Assembly: GCF_001875665.1 (NCBI RefSeq)
Contig: NZ_MLAL01000014.1
Location: 22,727-86,726, forward strand
Length of the DNA stretch: 64,000 nucleotides
Source: Corynebacterium sp. NML130628
GTDB taxonomy: Bacteria > Actinomycetota > Actinomycetes > Mycobacteriales > Mycobacteriaceae
Reading direction: 5' to 3'
Part shown: in pieces, positions 1 through 8,577 of the stretch
How positions within the stretch are numbered: the first letter of the stretch is position 1
Layout: every line of letters starts with the position of its first letter
Notes under the pieces: generated by a model
What the model was told of the DNA's origin: nothing
Database searches by the model: none
The model's input: only the letters and a program-made list of their open reading frames with translations
Program-made: the position numbers and the translations under genes

Positions 1-27
1 GGTTTTAAAGAGTTGTCACCAACCATA

Positions 28-63
28 ACGCCCTCGGCGGACACATCGTCCCGCCGAGGGCGT
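28..63. terminator. Strong hairpin downstream of ptsI
   Basis: A perfect 13-bp stem (28-40 pairs with 51-63) with a 10-nt loop lies 100 bases beyond the ptsI stop. There is no T-run on either side, so it may be a factor-dependent terminator, a 3' end stabiliser or a bidirectional barrier rather than a classical intrinsic terminator. Confidence 0.5.
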
Positions 64-163
64 CAATTCATGGCTTCAGGGGCCATCGCACCAGCTCAGA
101 CCGGATGTTCGCTCGTAGCGAACAGAGGCTTTTCGACGTCTCCTCCGGCCCCAACCGGACACC

Positions 164-1855
164 TTAAAGCAAGTCGCGCAGCACCGGATCCGCGATCTTG
201 AGCACGTTCTCGCGTGCCTCCTTCGCAGTCGGGGCGTCGACGGCAAAGTTTGCCATCTGGCGGCAGGTGTCGCGGTCGTGCAGGCGCAGCGCGGCGCGCA
301 CCGCGTTGACCTTGCCCGGCGCCATGGACAGGGAGCTCACGCCCAGGCCGACGAGAACGAGCGCCATGAGTGGGTCGCCGCCTGCCTCGCCACAGACGCC
401 GATGGACTTGCCGGTGGCTTCGCCGCCGCGGCAGGTCTCGCGGATCATGGCCAGCGTTGCCGGTTGCCACGGGGTGAGCAGCTCTGCGAGCTCGCCCTCC
501 ATACGGTCGGCCGCCATGGTGTACTGCGACAGGTCATTGGTACCGATGGACGCGAAGTCCGCGATGTCCAGGATGTGAGAGGAGCGGATTGCGGCCGCTG
601 GGGTCTCCACCATCACGCCGACCTTCGGCAAGCCGTGGGCACGTGCGCGCTCGGTGAACCAACAGGTCTCCTCTACCGTGGCCACCATTGGGGCCATAAC
701 CCACAGCTCGGCCTCTGGGACGGCCTTGTGGGCAGCGGCCAGCGCCTTGAGCTGGTCGTCGAGGAGGTCTTCGCGGGCCATCGACAGACGCAGGCCGCGA
801 CGCCCCAACGCCGGGTTCTCCTCTTCACCGAGGTCGGCGAAGGACAGTGGCTTGTCAGCGCCCGCGTCCAGGGTGCGCACGACAACGCGACGGTCACCGA
901 ATGCCTGCAGCACCTTGGTGTAGGTCTCGGTCTGCTCCTCGACGCTTGGCGCGGAGTCGCGGTCCAGGAAGAGGAACTCAGTGCGGAACAGGCCGGAGCC
1001 TTCCAGGTCGTAGCCGGAGGCCTTCGCGGCGTCGTCCGCGGTGCCGATGTTGGCCAAAAGCTTCACGCGGTAGCCGTCGCGGGTGGCACCCTCACCGGAG
1101 GAACCTGCCAGGGCGGCTGCGCGGCGGCGAGAGCGCTCCTCCAGCTCAGCGACGTCCGACTCGTTCGGGGAAACGATCACTTCGCCGACACCGCCGTCGA
1201 GGGCGATCGCTGGGGCGTCGGCAAGCGCCTCGCTGACCCCCTTGACCTGCACTGCTGCCGGGATGCCGAGCTGCGCGGCGAGGATCGCCGTGTGCGAAGT
1301 CGCACCGCCGGCCTCTGTGACGATGCCGACGACCAACTCCGGGTCCAGCGTCGCCGTCTCAGCAGGCGCAAGGTCGTTCGCGACGAGCACCGATGGTTCC
1401 TCAAGGGCAGGCACACCTGGCTCCGGCAGCCCGCGCAAGCGCGCAGTGGTGCGGTCGCGGATGTCGTAGAGGTCGGTGACGCGCTCCGCCATGTAGCCGC
1501 CGAGCTTGCGGAACTTCGCCGCATACGCTTCCACTGCGTCGTGCACCGCCTTGGTCACGCCGCTGCCCTTCTTCAGCTCTTTCTTGATGCCGCGCACCAG
1601 GCCGCGGTCTTTCGCCAAGGCAGCGGTTGCCTCAAGGACGGCCTTGGACGTTTCGGAGTTCGCGTGCTCTGCGCGCGCCGTCAGAGACGCGGAAACCTCT
1701 TCCAGGACGGCGACGACACGCTCGCCGTCGGCGTCTGGGTCGGTGCATGGTTGTTCGTGCTCGTCGATACCAACGGCGGGTGTGACAACTGCGACCGGGC
1801 CAGAGGCAGTACCTGAGGAAACCCCGATTCCATACAAGACGGTGCGGTCAGTCAT
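164..1855 (-). CDS. ptsI: Phosphoenolpyruvate-protein phosphotransferase (PTS enzyme I)
   Basis: Cytoplasmic enzyme I transfers phosphate from phosphoenolpyruvate to HPr, which then charges the sugar-specific PTS permeases. The 563-residue length is normal for the family. The phospho-histidine site appears as GGATSHTAILA near residue 190, and the PEP-binding barrel carries FRTEFLFLDRD, the VMVETPAAA segment and the GVCGEAGGDP segment near the C-terminus. An AAAGGAC ribosome site precedes the ATG. It lies just downstream of the antiterminator and EII genes on the same strand, which fits a PTS locus. HPr is not visible in the window. Confidence 0.97.
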   Translation of the reverse strand: MTDRTVLYGIGVSSGTASGPVAVVTPAVGIDEHEQPCTDPDADGERVVAVLEEVSASLTARAEHANSETSKAVLEATAALAKDRGLVRGIKKELKKGSGVTKAVHDAVEAYAAKFRKLGGYMAERVTDLYDIRDRTTARLRGLPEPGVPALEEPSVLVANDLAPAETATLDPELVVGIVTEAGGATSHTAILAAQLGIPAAVQVKGVSEALADAPAIALDGGVGEVIVSPNESDVAELEERSRRRAAALAGSSGEGATRDGYRVKLLANIGTADDAAKASGYDLEGSGLFRTEFLFLDRDSAPSVEEQTETYTKVLQAFGDRRVVVRTLDAGADKPLSFADLGEEENPALGRRGLRLSMAREDLLDDQLKALAAAHKAVPEAELWVMAPMVATVEETCWFTERARAHGLPKVGVMVETPAAAIRSSHILDIADFASIGTNDLSQYTMAADRMEGELAELLTPWQPATLAMIRETCRGGEATGKSIGVCGEAGGDPLMALVLVGLGVSSLSMAPGKVNAVRAALRLHDRDTCRQMANFAVDAPTAKEARENVLKIADPVLRDLL

Positions 1856-1888
1856 GAGTGTGTCCTTTCAGCAATCAAGCTAATGGTA

Positions 1889-2716
1889 TTACATTTGATG
1901 GTACGCGCTGAGACGCGCAACGTGCAGAGCAAGGTACGCAATTTCATCTTCTGTCAACGCCGTATCGAAGCGAAGCTCCACTACAGCGGCCACTTTTCGC
2001 GCGCACTCAACTTCCCGCGGGTAACCGCGCGCCAACTCACGCGCCAGCGGAGAATTTCCGCGCTCGAGTTGTTTCCCCTGCTCAAGGCGAACAAATAGAT
2101 AACGAATGTGAGTAATAAACCGGGCCACGTTTATCGACGACGCTTCGAACTCAACCCCGATCTCAGCTTCAATGATCTGCAACATCTGCTGAATCAACCC
2201 CGTCATCCGGTACGTATGCGCCAGATCGCCAGTGTTGAAACCGGCGTTGACCAGGTGCATCGCAAGCGCGGTGGCCTCGGTGGCGGGCAGGGTGGCGTCG
2301 AAAAGCTCGTTGATGCGCTCCAGCAGGCGCTCACCTTGTTCATACTCTGCTGGATAAAGGTATTGGACCTCGGCGCGCAGCGGGTACGCGATGTTCTCGC
2401 CTCGCGAGGCGCGCTCTAACGCATTGATGATGTGGTCCGTCACCGCGGTGACCAGCGTGATGCCGGGCTTGGCGCCCACGGCCTCCAACGCTGCAGTCAC
2501 CCGATGGACGTCTTCGGCGGGAAAACCAGCGATCATCTCGCCGGAGTGGTCCGGGTCACGACCATCCACCGGGACAAAAACTCGCTGCACCTTCGACTCG
2601 TCGAGGAGGTCGCCCTTCTTCGCTCCGAAGGCGACGCCCCGACCGGTCACCACAACATCCTCCGACCCGCGACGGGCCAGGACGACGTTGTTGTTAAAGA
2701 TGCGGAGTATTTGCAT
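1889..2716 (-). CDS. BglG/LicT-family transcriptional antiterminator
   Basis: RNA-binding antiterminator controlled by PTS phosphorylation. The first 55 residues form the co-antiterminator RNA-binding domain (MQILRIFNNNVV, then GRGVAFGAKKGD). Two PTS regulation domains follow, with candidate regulatory histidines in TDHI (about residue 93), ALAMHLVNAG (about 150), FITHIRYL (about 205) and LALHVARL (about 265). The 275-residue length is typical. It lies 10 bases downstream of the EIIBCA gene, whose leader contains a matching RAT hairpin and terminator. It therefore probably controls that gene and, through readthrough, itself. Family assignment is firm; the sugar is unknown. Confidence 0.93.
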   Translation of the reverse strand: MQILRIFNNNVVLARRGSEDVVVTGRGVAFGAKKGDLLDESKVQRVFVPVDGRDPDHSGEMIAGFPAEDVHRVTAALEAVGAKPGITLVTAVTDHIINALERASRGENIAYPLRAEVQYLYPAEYEQGERLLERINELFDATLPATEATALAMHLVNAGFNTGDLAHTYRMTGLIQQMLQIIEAEIGVEFEASSINVARFITHIRYLFVRLEQGKQLERGNSPLARELARGYPREVECARKVAAVVELRFDTALTEDEIAYLALHVARLSAYHQM

Positions 2717-2726
2717 GCACTCGACC

Positions 2727-4802
2727 CTACTTGGTTACCCCCAACAATGGCTGGCCGACCTCGGCCTCGCCGGTGGCGATATCTTCCACAGCAGCCAGCG
2801 TCTTGGAGTTGACCACGGTCATAATCACTGTGGTGTCCACGCCGTGACCTGCGATTGCGCCGAAGTCGACGTCCGCGAGGGCGTCACCAATTTCGACGCG
2901 CTGCTTCTTCTCCACGAGCGGGGTGAAGCCTTCGCCCTTCAGCTTGACGGTGTCAATGCCGATGTGGACGAGGACCTCGACGCCGTCGTCAGTCTTGATG
3001 CCGTAGGCGTGGCCCGTCTTCGCAACAGAGATCACCTTGCCAGCAACCGGCGCCACAACCTTCTCGACGCCACCTTCCGGCAACACGCCAATCGCCTGGC
3101 CGAGCGCACCAGATGCGAACGCGGCGTCCTGAATCTGGTCCATCGGGACGACCTTGCCGGCAATCGGCGCGTTGACCTCGCGGGTGTCCACTGCAGGGGT
3201 TGCAGGCGCGTCTGCCTCGGCCTCTGCTGCTGCAGCGGCTGGCGCGGCGGCTGCCGCCGGTGCTGCAGCAACTGCCGGGGCCTCCTCCTGCTCCTGCTCT
3301 TCCTGTGCTGCGCGTGCGCGAGCCAGGGCCTCTTCACGCTCCTCCGGGGTGCGGTAGTCGGTGAAGTAGATGACGAAGAACGAGGTGAAGAACGCAACCG
3401 CAATCGCGATCACGTATACCCAGATCGGGCTGAAGACCACGGTGGTCAGCAGCGACGTGAACACGAACGCGTTGGTCTGCACGCCGCCGAACGGGGTGCC
3501 CAGGATAGCGATGGTCAGGCCACCGGTGAAGCAGCCCACCAGCATGCGCGGGTAGATCCTCTTGTAGCGCAGGTGGATACCGTAGAGGGAAGGCTCCGAA
3601 ATACCACCGAAGAGACCAGCCGCCAGCGCCGAACCGGAGGTCTGGCGCATGAGCGGGTCCTTATCGCGCAGCGAGAGCGCGAACACTGCCGCGGTTGCAC
3701 CGAAGCAGGCGAAGTTCCAAGCACCCATTGGGCCCTGGATGAAGTCGTAGCCCAGGGTCTGAATGTTGACCAGCATCAGGGCGTTGAGTGGCCAGTGCAG
3801 GCCGAGTGGCACCAGGAACGGGTACAGCATAGGGATCAGGATGGCGAACACGAACGGCGCGTTGCCGTTCAGCCACGCAAGACCAACACCGATCCACGCG
3901 CCCAGCGCGTAGCCGAGCGGGCCAATCACGATCGCGGTGACTGGGATCATCACCAGCAGGGTGAGGAACGGCACGAACACCATGTGGACCGCGGACGGAA
4001 TGAGCTTCTGGAAGCCCTTGTACACCATGGCCGCAATAACCGCCATGATGAGCGGCACGAACACGTTGCCACCGTAGTCAGGCAGCAGCATCGGCAAGCC
4101 CATCACCGTCACGCGGCTGACCTCGGTGCCGAGCAAGTTGTTGACCTCAGTCACAGCATCCGGGTGCTCCGCCAGCCCCATGAACTCAGGGGTGAACAGC
4201 GCCAGGATGACAGCGGCAGGCACCCACGGCTCAATGTTGAGCTTCTTGCCCGCGTTGTACGCCACCATCACCGGCAGGAAGTAGAACACCGAGCGCCACA
4301 TCGCGTCGACGAACTGCCAACCCGGCGTCTTCACCTCCGCACGGAAGTCAACAAAGCCCAGCGCGTCCATCACCGCAGCAAACGCAATAATTAACGACGC
4401 CCCAAGCAACACGCCCAGAATCGGCCTAAAGGAATCCGAGAGGTACTCGAAGAACGCATCCATCCAAGGCACCTTGCCCTGCGCCTTCGCGCGCTGGGCC
4501 GCCTTCACGTCGTCGTTGCTCTGGCTGCCACGTGACTGCATCTCAGGCAGGTTGTTCATTGCGTTGTACACCGTCGCGACGTCTCCGCCAACAATCACCT
4601 GGTAGTGCGACCCGCCCTGCGGCACCGCACCCATCACCTTCGGATTCGCCTCGAGACGCTCCTTATCAGCCAGGGAGGCGTCGTTCAGCTCGAAGCGCAA
4701 ACGGGTCGCACAGTGCGTAAATGACGCAATGTTGTCCGCACCACCAATCCCCGCAAGGATATCCGCCGCCTGCTCCTGCAAGCCGGCCTGCTTGGTTGCC
4801 AT
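2727..4802 (-). CDS. Beta-glucoside-type PTS permease EIIBCA
   Basis: Membrane permease that imports and phosphorylates a sugar. The order is EIIB (phospho-cysteine in FTHCATRLRF near residue 32), EIIC with about ten membrane segments (residues 120-470), an Ala/Glu/Pro-rich linker (about 490-530), and EIIA (active-site histidine in EVLVHIGIDTVKLKGEGF near 625). The B-C-A order is that of BglF, BglP and ScrA-like enzymes. ATG at 4802 is preferred over the in-frame GTG at 4808 because AAAGGAG is correctly spaced for it. Expression is likely controlled by antitermination in the leader. The substrate (aryl-beta-glucoside, sucrose or other) cannot be read from the sequence. Confidence 0.93.
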   Translation of the reverse strand: MATKQAGLQEQAADILAGIGGADNIASFTHCATRLRFELNDASLADKERLEANPKVMGAVPQGGSHYQVIVGGDVATVYNAMNNLPEMQSRGSQSNDDVKAAQRAKAQGKVPWMDAFFEYLSDSFRPILGVLLGASLIIAFAAVMDALGFVDFRAEVKTPGWQFVDAMWRSVFYFLPVMVAYNAGKKLNIEPWVPAAVILALFTPEFMGLAEHPDAVTEVNNLLGTEVSRVTVMGLPMLLPDYGGNVFVPLIMAVIAAMVYKGFQKLIPSAVHMVFVPFLTLLVMIPVTAIVIGPLGYALGAWIGVGLAWLNGNAPFVFAILIPMLYPFLVPLGLHWPLNALMLVNIQTLGYDFIQGPMGAWNFACFGATAAVFALSLRDKDPLMRQTSGSALAAGLFGGISEPSLYGIHLRYKRIYPRMLVGCFTGGLTIAILGTPFGGVQTNAFVFTSLLTTVVFSPIWVYVIAIAVAFFTSFFVIYFTDYRTPEEREEALARARAAQEEQEQEEAPAVAAAPAAAAAPAAAAAEAEADAPATPAVDTREVNAPIAGKVVPMDQIQDAAFASGALGQAIGVLPEGGVEKVVAPVAGKVISVAKTGHAYGIKTDDGVEVLVHIGIDTVKLKGEGFTPLVEKKQRVEIGDALADVDFGAIAGHGVDTTVIMTVVNSKTLAAVEDIATGEAEVGQPLLGVTK

Positions 4803-4834
4803 GTTCACTCCTTTTCTTCAAAGATCCAGGGATG

Positions 4835-4870
4835 AAAAAAGACCCGAGACGCGAAAACGTCCCAGGTCTT
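4835..4870 (-). terminator. Leader terminator of the PTS permease gene
   Basis: On the minus strand, GACC and GACG pair with CGTC and GGTC around a TTTTCG loop, and six T follow directly. It sits 32 bases before the EIIBCA start. Its 5' arm (AAGACC) is also the 3' end of the RAT element, so the two structures are mutually exclusive, as expected for BglG-type control. Confidence 0.85.
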
Positions 4871-4899
4871 GCCCCGCCGGAACCGGCAGGTAACAACCC
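4865..4899 (-). promoter_or_regulatory. RAT (ribonucleic antiterminator) element
   Basis: The minus strand reads GGGTTGTTACCTGC, a short loop, then GGCGGGGCAAGACC. This matches the known RAT pattern GGnTTGTTACn ... GCnGGCAAnACC bound by BglG/LicT proteins. It overlaps the upstream arm of the leader terminator and lies next to a BglG-family gene. Confidence 0.85.
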
Positions 4900-4912
4900 T
4901 GTGGTTGGTATT

Positions 4913-4948
4913 ACGTTCCACTATATGTCGGAACGTTTTAGTGCGCAA
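4913..4948 (-). promoter_or_regulatory. PTS permease promoter with dyad operator over the -10
   Basis: On the minus strand, TTGCGC (4943-4948) and TATAGT (4920-4925) are 17 bases apart. A perfect 7-bp inverted repeat ACGTTCC/GGAACGT (4913-4919 and 4930-4936) surrounds the -10 hexamer and could bind a repressor. The -35 lies inside the 3' end of the upstream glycosyltransferase gene. Confidence 0.6.
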
Positions 4949-6080
4949 TAAGTTTGCTCTCAGCTGGGAACCAGCGCTCCAGAAGCAGCGCTGCCCACAT
5001 CGCCAGCGACGCCAACCCGATCAGGTTGCCCATGTACCAAAGGGGCGTCGAGAAGCTGTAGGCATCAACCTCCGGGTACAGCTGATACGAAGGCACAAAC
5101 AGCACCGCGACATAAAGCACGTGCGCGAGCTTCCACACCGACGGCACCGCCGCAAAAATCAGCGGGACCACCAACACCACGCAGGAGAAGTGGTGCGACA
5201 CCGCATACGGCCCACCCACGCTAATGCCCAGCGCGACAAAAAACAGCGCGTGCACATCCAGCCCACGACGCAGCAAATACCACGCACCCAAACCAGTGAG
5301 CAGCGCGAATACAAGGAAAATGACCCCCGTCGGGGCGTCCAGCCCAGCGCGGGCAAACAGCCCGGACAGCGCCTGATTCGGCGGGTACATCGCGTTGCCG
5401 CCGCGGTCGGTATTGAAGAACTCGTCGGTGAAGTAGTACCAGGTCTCCGCGGGGCGCATCAGCACACCAATCAGGATCGTGCCCACAAACGTCCCCGCAG
5501 CACGCGCCACCGACGCCCAATCCTTCTTCACCAAGAACAAAATCGCGAACGCCGCCGGCGTGATCTTAATCCCGGCTGCAATCCCCACACCGACACCGCG
5601 CAACTGCCTCGGCAACAGGCCCAGCACATCCACCACGACCAGCGCAAACAGGAACACGTTAATCTGACCGAAGAAGAAATTCGCCTGCAGCGGATCAATC
5701 GCCAGCGACCACGCAATCACCCCCACCAGCACCAGCGGCGTCACCTTCACATCCAGCCTGCGCAACGCCAACCACGAAATGAGCGCCACGCACGCCATCG
5801 TCGCCAACGTCCACACCACGTCCATCACCGGCTCCGGCATCCACGTCAACGGCACAAACAGCAGGGCCGCAAACGGCGGGTAGATGAAGCGGAACCCGCT
5901 GCGCGTCGGGAAGTCGTCATACAGGTCGGCGCCGCTGGTCAGGGCGTTGCCGGCGTCGCGAAACACCCCGACGTCCAACAGCTCGCCGCGCGCAGCAGCA
6001 CCGAAGACCTCACTGAGCCCACTCGCAGCCGCGAGCACCCCAACAAGCACCCACACCCACAACGAAACCTGCTTCACCAT
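4938..6080 (-). CDS. GT87-family polyprenol-phosphate-mannose mannosyltransferase-like membrane protein
   Basis: A 380-residue multi-pass membrane protein with about ten hydrophobic segments. The first is at residues 6-22, followed by an extracytoplasmic loop with DVGVFRDAGNALTSGADLYDD. Such an acidic first loop (DxxVFxxA...G.dLY) is typical of GT87 (PimE-like) enzymes, which use polyprenyl-phospho-mannose to add alpha-1,2-mannose to lipomannan-type glycolipids outside the membrane. The segment RFIYPPFAALLF after the loop also fits. Its stop codon overlaps the promoter of the next gene. Family is likely; the exact acceptor is unknown. Confidence 0.8.
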   Translation of the reverse strand: MVKQVSLWVWVLVGVLAAASGLSEVFGAAARGELLDVGVFRDAGNALTSGADLYDDFPTRSGFRFIYPPFAALLFVPLTWMPEPVMDVVWTLATMACVALISWLALRRLDVKVTPLVLVGVIAWSLAIDPLQANFFFGQINVFLFALVVVDVLGLLPRQLRGVGVGIAAGIKITPAAFAILFLVKKDWASVARAAGTFVGTILIGVLMRPAETWYYFTDEFFNTDRGGNAMYPPNQALSGLFARAGLDAPTGVIFLVFALLTGLGAWYLLRRGLDVHALFFVALGISVGGPYAVSHHFSCVVLVVPLIFAAVPSVWKLAHVLYVAVLFVPSYQLYPEVDAYSFSTPLWYMGNLIGLASLAMWAALLLERWFPAESKLIAH

Positions 6081-6142
6081 CGCATCGCCTTACGCCCATC
6101 ACTGTTGACCAACTCTGCTGCCTAACTCTGCGCATCATACCG

Positions 6143-6170
6143 ATGACAACCGACATAAATGAACTACACT
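6143..6170 (+). promoter_or_regulatory. Probable promoter of the TM2-domain gene
   Basis: ATGACA (6143-6148) and TACACT (6165-6170) are spaced 16 bases apart, 43 bases before the start codon. GAGGAAG at about 6203 is the ribosome site. Confidence 0.5.
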
Positions 6171-6212
6171 ACGGAATGATCCTTTCCCGACCGCCTTGAA
6201 TTGAGGAAGCAC

Positions 6213-6710
6213 ATGAACAACCCGCAGCCCATGTACGACAAAGACGGGCTCCCAATCCCGCAGCCAACCAGCCAATTCCAACAGCCACAAAACTTCGGGC
6301 AGTTCGGGCAGCAGAACTTCGGGCAGTTCGGGCAATACGGGCAGGGTTCACCGTACGGACAGCCGCAGATGCAACAGTTCACACCCGCACAACCGCCCCA
6401 GATGCAGCAGATGCAGATGGCCTACGGGCATGCTGTGCCCCAAAAGAACAAGTTCCTCGCGGCGGCGTTGTTCTTCTTCCTGGGCTCGTTCGGCATCGGC
6501 AACTTCTATCTTGGGCAGAACTTCCGTGGCGTCGTCAAAGTGGGCTTCTTCCTTACCGGCAGCCTGTTCAGCCTGATCCCGTTTGTCGGCTGGATCGTTT
6601 CCACCCCGATCTTCCTGGCACTGTGGGTGTGGTGCATCATCGAGATGATCATGGTCCTCGTCGGCGGCGGAAGCTACGACACCGACGCCAACGGCATCCC
6701 GCTGAAGTAA
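6213..6710 (+). CDS. TM2-domain membrane protein
   Basis: A 165-residue protein. The first 70 residues are Gln/Pro/Gly-rich with repeats of FGQFGQ and MQQMQ. A TM2 domain follows: KNKFLAAALFFFLGSFGIGNFYLGQNFRGVVKVG and a second membrane helix around SLIPFVGWIVSTPIFLALWVWCIIEMIM. TM2 proteins are two-helix membrane proteins of unknown biochemical role, common in Actinobacteria with a low-complexity N-terminal tail. ATG 6213 follows GAGGAAG. The gene stands alone between convergent and divergent neighbours. Confidence 0.88.
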   Translation: MNNPQPMYDKDGLPIPQPTSQFQQPQNFGQFGQQNFGQFGQYGQGSPYGQPQMQQFTPAQPPQMQQMQMAYGHAVPQKNKFLAAALFFFLGSFGIGNFYLGQNFRGVVKVGFFLTGSLFSLIPFVGWIVSTPIFLALWVWCIIEMIMVLVGGGSYDTDANGIPLK

Positions 6711-6725
6711 ACTTCCGGCGGTTGC

Positions 6726-6745
6726 CCTCAGCTCCGTGGCTGAGG
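6726..6745 (+). terminator. Possible terminator hairpin after the TM2 gene
   Basis: CCTCAGC pairs with GCTGAGG around a 6-nt loop, 16 bases after the stop. Only a weak T-rich stretch follows, so efficiency is doubtful. Confidence 0.35.
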
Positions 6746-6815
6746 ACCTGTGTTTGGGACAACCCCCATCAACACGGGTCACACATTCTTATGGTCCTCT
6801 GTATTCGAGCCACGT

Positions 6816-6949
6816 GAAAAAGTTCCCACGCTCGGGAACCATTTTGTGTTTGAGGCCGGTTCCGGCCGACCGGCACAGGCGTTTCTGCAGGTCGCGACGC
6901 CTGTCAACGAAAAACGTTCCCGCCATTCCTGAAATGGCGGGAACTTTTC
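6816..6949 (+). repeat. Interspersed structured repeat, module C, copy 1
   Basis: A 134-bp element bounded by GAAAAAGTTCCC and GGGAACTTTTC. It contains a left hairpin (GTTCCC/GGGAAC), a central inverted repeat ACAGGCGT/ACGCCTGT around CAGGTCG, and a right hairpin with 12-bp arms (GTTCCCGCCATT/AATGGCGGGAAC). A second full-length copy lies in opposite orientation at 56718-56850, identical at most positions by eye. It sits between the convergent TM2 and lysS genes. Confidence 0.8.
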
Positions 6950-7001
6950 TGAAAACAGGGATCAGCGGGCTCAACCAAAGCGAACCAGCAAGAAACCGGC
7001 C

Positions 7002-8552
7002 CTACACCTCCGGCTTCACCAGCGGGAAGAGCACGGTTTCGCGGATGCCGAGGCCGGTCAAAGCCATCAGCAGGCGGTCGATGCCCATACCGCAGCCGGC
7101 GGTTGGCGGCATGCCCTGTTCCATGGCGGCGAGGAAGTCCTCGTCGAGGACCATGGCTTCGTCGTCGCCGTGCGCGGCGAGGCGGGCTTGGTCTTCGAAG
7201 CGTTCGCGTTGGATGACGGGGTCGACAAGTTCGGAGTAGCCGGTGGCCAGCTCGAAGCCGCGGACGTAGAGGTCGAACTTCTCGGTGACGCCGGGCTGCT
7301 CGCGGTGGTCGCGGGTCAGCGGGGACGTCTCGACTGGGAAGTTAATCACGAAGGTCGGTTCGTAGAGCTGGTCGGAGCAGAGGTGCTCCCAGATCTCCTC
7401 GACGAGCTTGCCGTGCAGCCAGCCCTCATCCTTCGGCACCTTCAGGCCGATGACGTCGGCAATGCCCTTGAGTTCCTCCACGGAGGACTCGATGGTGACC
7501 TCTGGCTGGCCTGGGAACTTCCGCTGAAGTGCCTCGTTGAGCGAGGGGTACATCTCCATGACTTTCCACTCGCCGCCGAGGTCGTACTCGGTGCCGTCGG
7601 GGAGGGTGACGGTGGTGGAGCCAAAGACTTCCTTGGCGCAGAACTGCACGAGGTCCTTCATGGTCTTCGCGCCGTCCTTGTAGGTGCCCCATGCTTGGTA
7701 GGTCTCGAGCATGGTGAACTCGGGCGAGTGGGAGGAGTCGACGCCCTCGTTGCGGAAGTTGCGGTTGAGCTCGAAGACGCGCTCGATGCCGCCGACGACG
7801 CAGCGCTTGAGGTAAAGCTCGGGTGCGATGCGCAGGTAGAGGTCCATGTCGAGCGCATTGGAGCGGGTGATGAACGGGCGGGCCGCGGCGCCGCCGTGCA
7901 GGGTCTGCAGCATCGGCGTTTCGACCTCGACGAAGTCGTAGCCGGTGAGGAACTTGCGCACAGCAGCGATGACCTTGATACGGGTCATGGCGTTCTTGCG
8001 GGCGTCTTCGCGCATGATGAGGTCGGTGTAGCGGTGGCGGACACGCTGCTCCTCGTTCATGTCGGCGAACGCGACAGGAAGTGGGCGCAGTGCCTTGGAC
8101 GCCATGTGCCAGGACTGGGCCTGGACGGAGAGCTCGCCGCGTCGGGAAGCGATGACGCGGCCGCGGACGGAGACGATGTCACCGAGGTCGGTGTCGGCCT
8201 TCCAGGATGCGAGTGCCTCCTCCCCCACTTCCGCGAGGGAAAGCATGACCTGTAGCTGGGTGCCATCGCCCTCTTGGAGGGTGGCGAAGCACAGCTTGCC
8301 GGTGTTGCGCTGGAACATAATGCGGCCCGCGACGGCGACGACGTCCTGGGTCTCTTCGCCCGGCGCGAGGTTGAACTGGCCGTCGCCTTCGCCTTCGGGC
8401 ACGGCGCGGTACTTCAGGCGCAGCTCGCGCAAGGAGGTCGTGCGGTCGACGACGACTGGGTAGGCGTCGCGACCTTCGGAGAGAAGCTTCTCGCGCTTCG
8501 CACGACGGAACTGTTGCTGTTCGGAGAGGTCCTGCGTTGTTTGATTCTTCAC
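7002..8552 (-). CDS. lysS: Lysine-tRNA ligase (class II)
   Basis: Charges tRNA-Lys with lysine in the cytoplasm. The 516-residue protein has an N-terminal OB-fold anticodon-binding domain (about residues 65-165) and a class II core. Motif 2 is visible as [24 protein letters not shown] (shown as [15 protein letters not shown]) near 280, and motif 3 as [11 protein letters not shown] near 495. Length and motifs match the bacterial LysS family. It closes the minus-strand run from panC, as lysS does near panC in other Actinobacteria. Module C repeat copy 1 lies beyond its 3' end. Confidence 0.97.
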   Translation of the reverse strand: MKNQTTQDLSEQQQFRRAKREKLLSEGRDAYPVVVDRTTSLRELRLKYRAVPEGEGDGQFNLAPGEETQDVVAVAGRIMFQRNTGKLCFATLQEGDGTQLQVMLSLAEVGEEALASWKADTDLGDIVSVRGRVIASRRGELSVQAQSWHMASKALRPLPVAFADMNEEQRVRHRYTDLIMREDARKNAMTRIKVIAAVRKFLTGYDFVEVETPMLQTLHGGAAARPFITRSNALDMDLYLRIAPELYLKRCVVGGIERVFELNRNFRNEGVDSSHSPEFTMLETYQAWGTYKDGAKTMKDLVQFCAKEVFGSTTVTLPDGTEYDLGGEWKVMEMYPSLNEALQRKFPGQPEVTIESSVEELKGIADVIGLKVPKDEGWLHGKLVEEIWEHLCSDQLYEPTFVINFPVETSPLTRDHREQPGVTEKFDLYVRGFELATGYSELVDPVIQRERFEDQARLAAHGDDEAMVLDEDFLAAMEQGMPPTAGCGMGIDRLLMALTGLGIRETVLFPLVKPEV

Positions 8553-8577
8553 GCTGACTTAGCCTAGTCGGTTGGGG

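Noticed and set aside
278..1816. Long plus-strand open frame opposite ptsI
   Set aside because: It is the antisense shadow of a certain gene in high-GC DNA, with no ribosome site and no family resemblance.
2391..4394. 667-residue plus-strand open frame
   Set aside because: It lies across the EIIBCA and antiterminator genes and is His/Arg-rich as antisense frames are; the minus-strand proteins have clear motifs.
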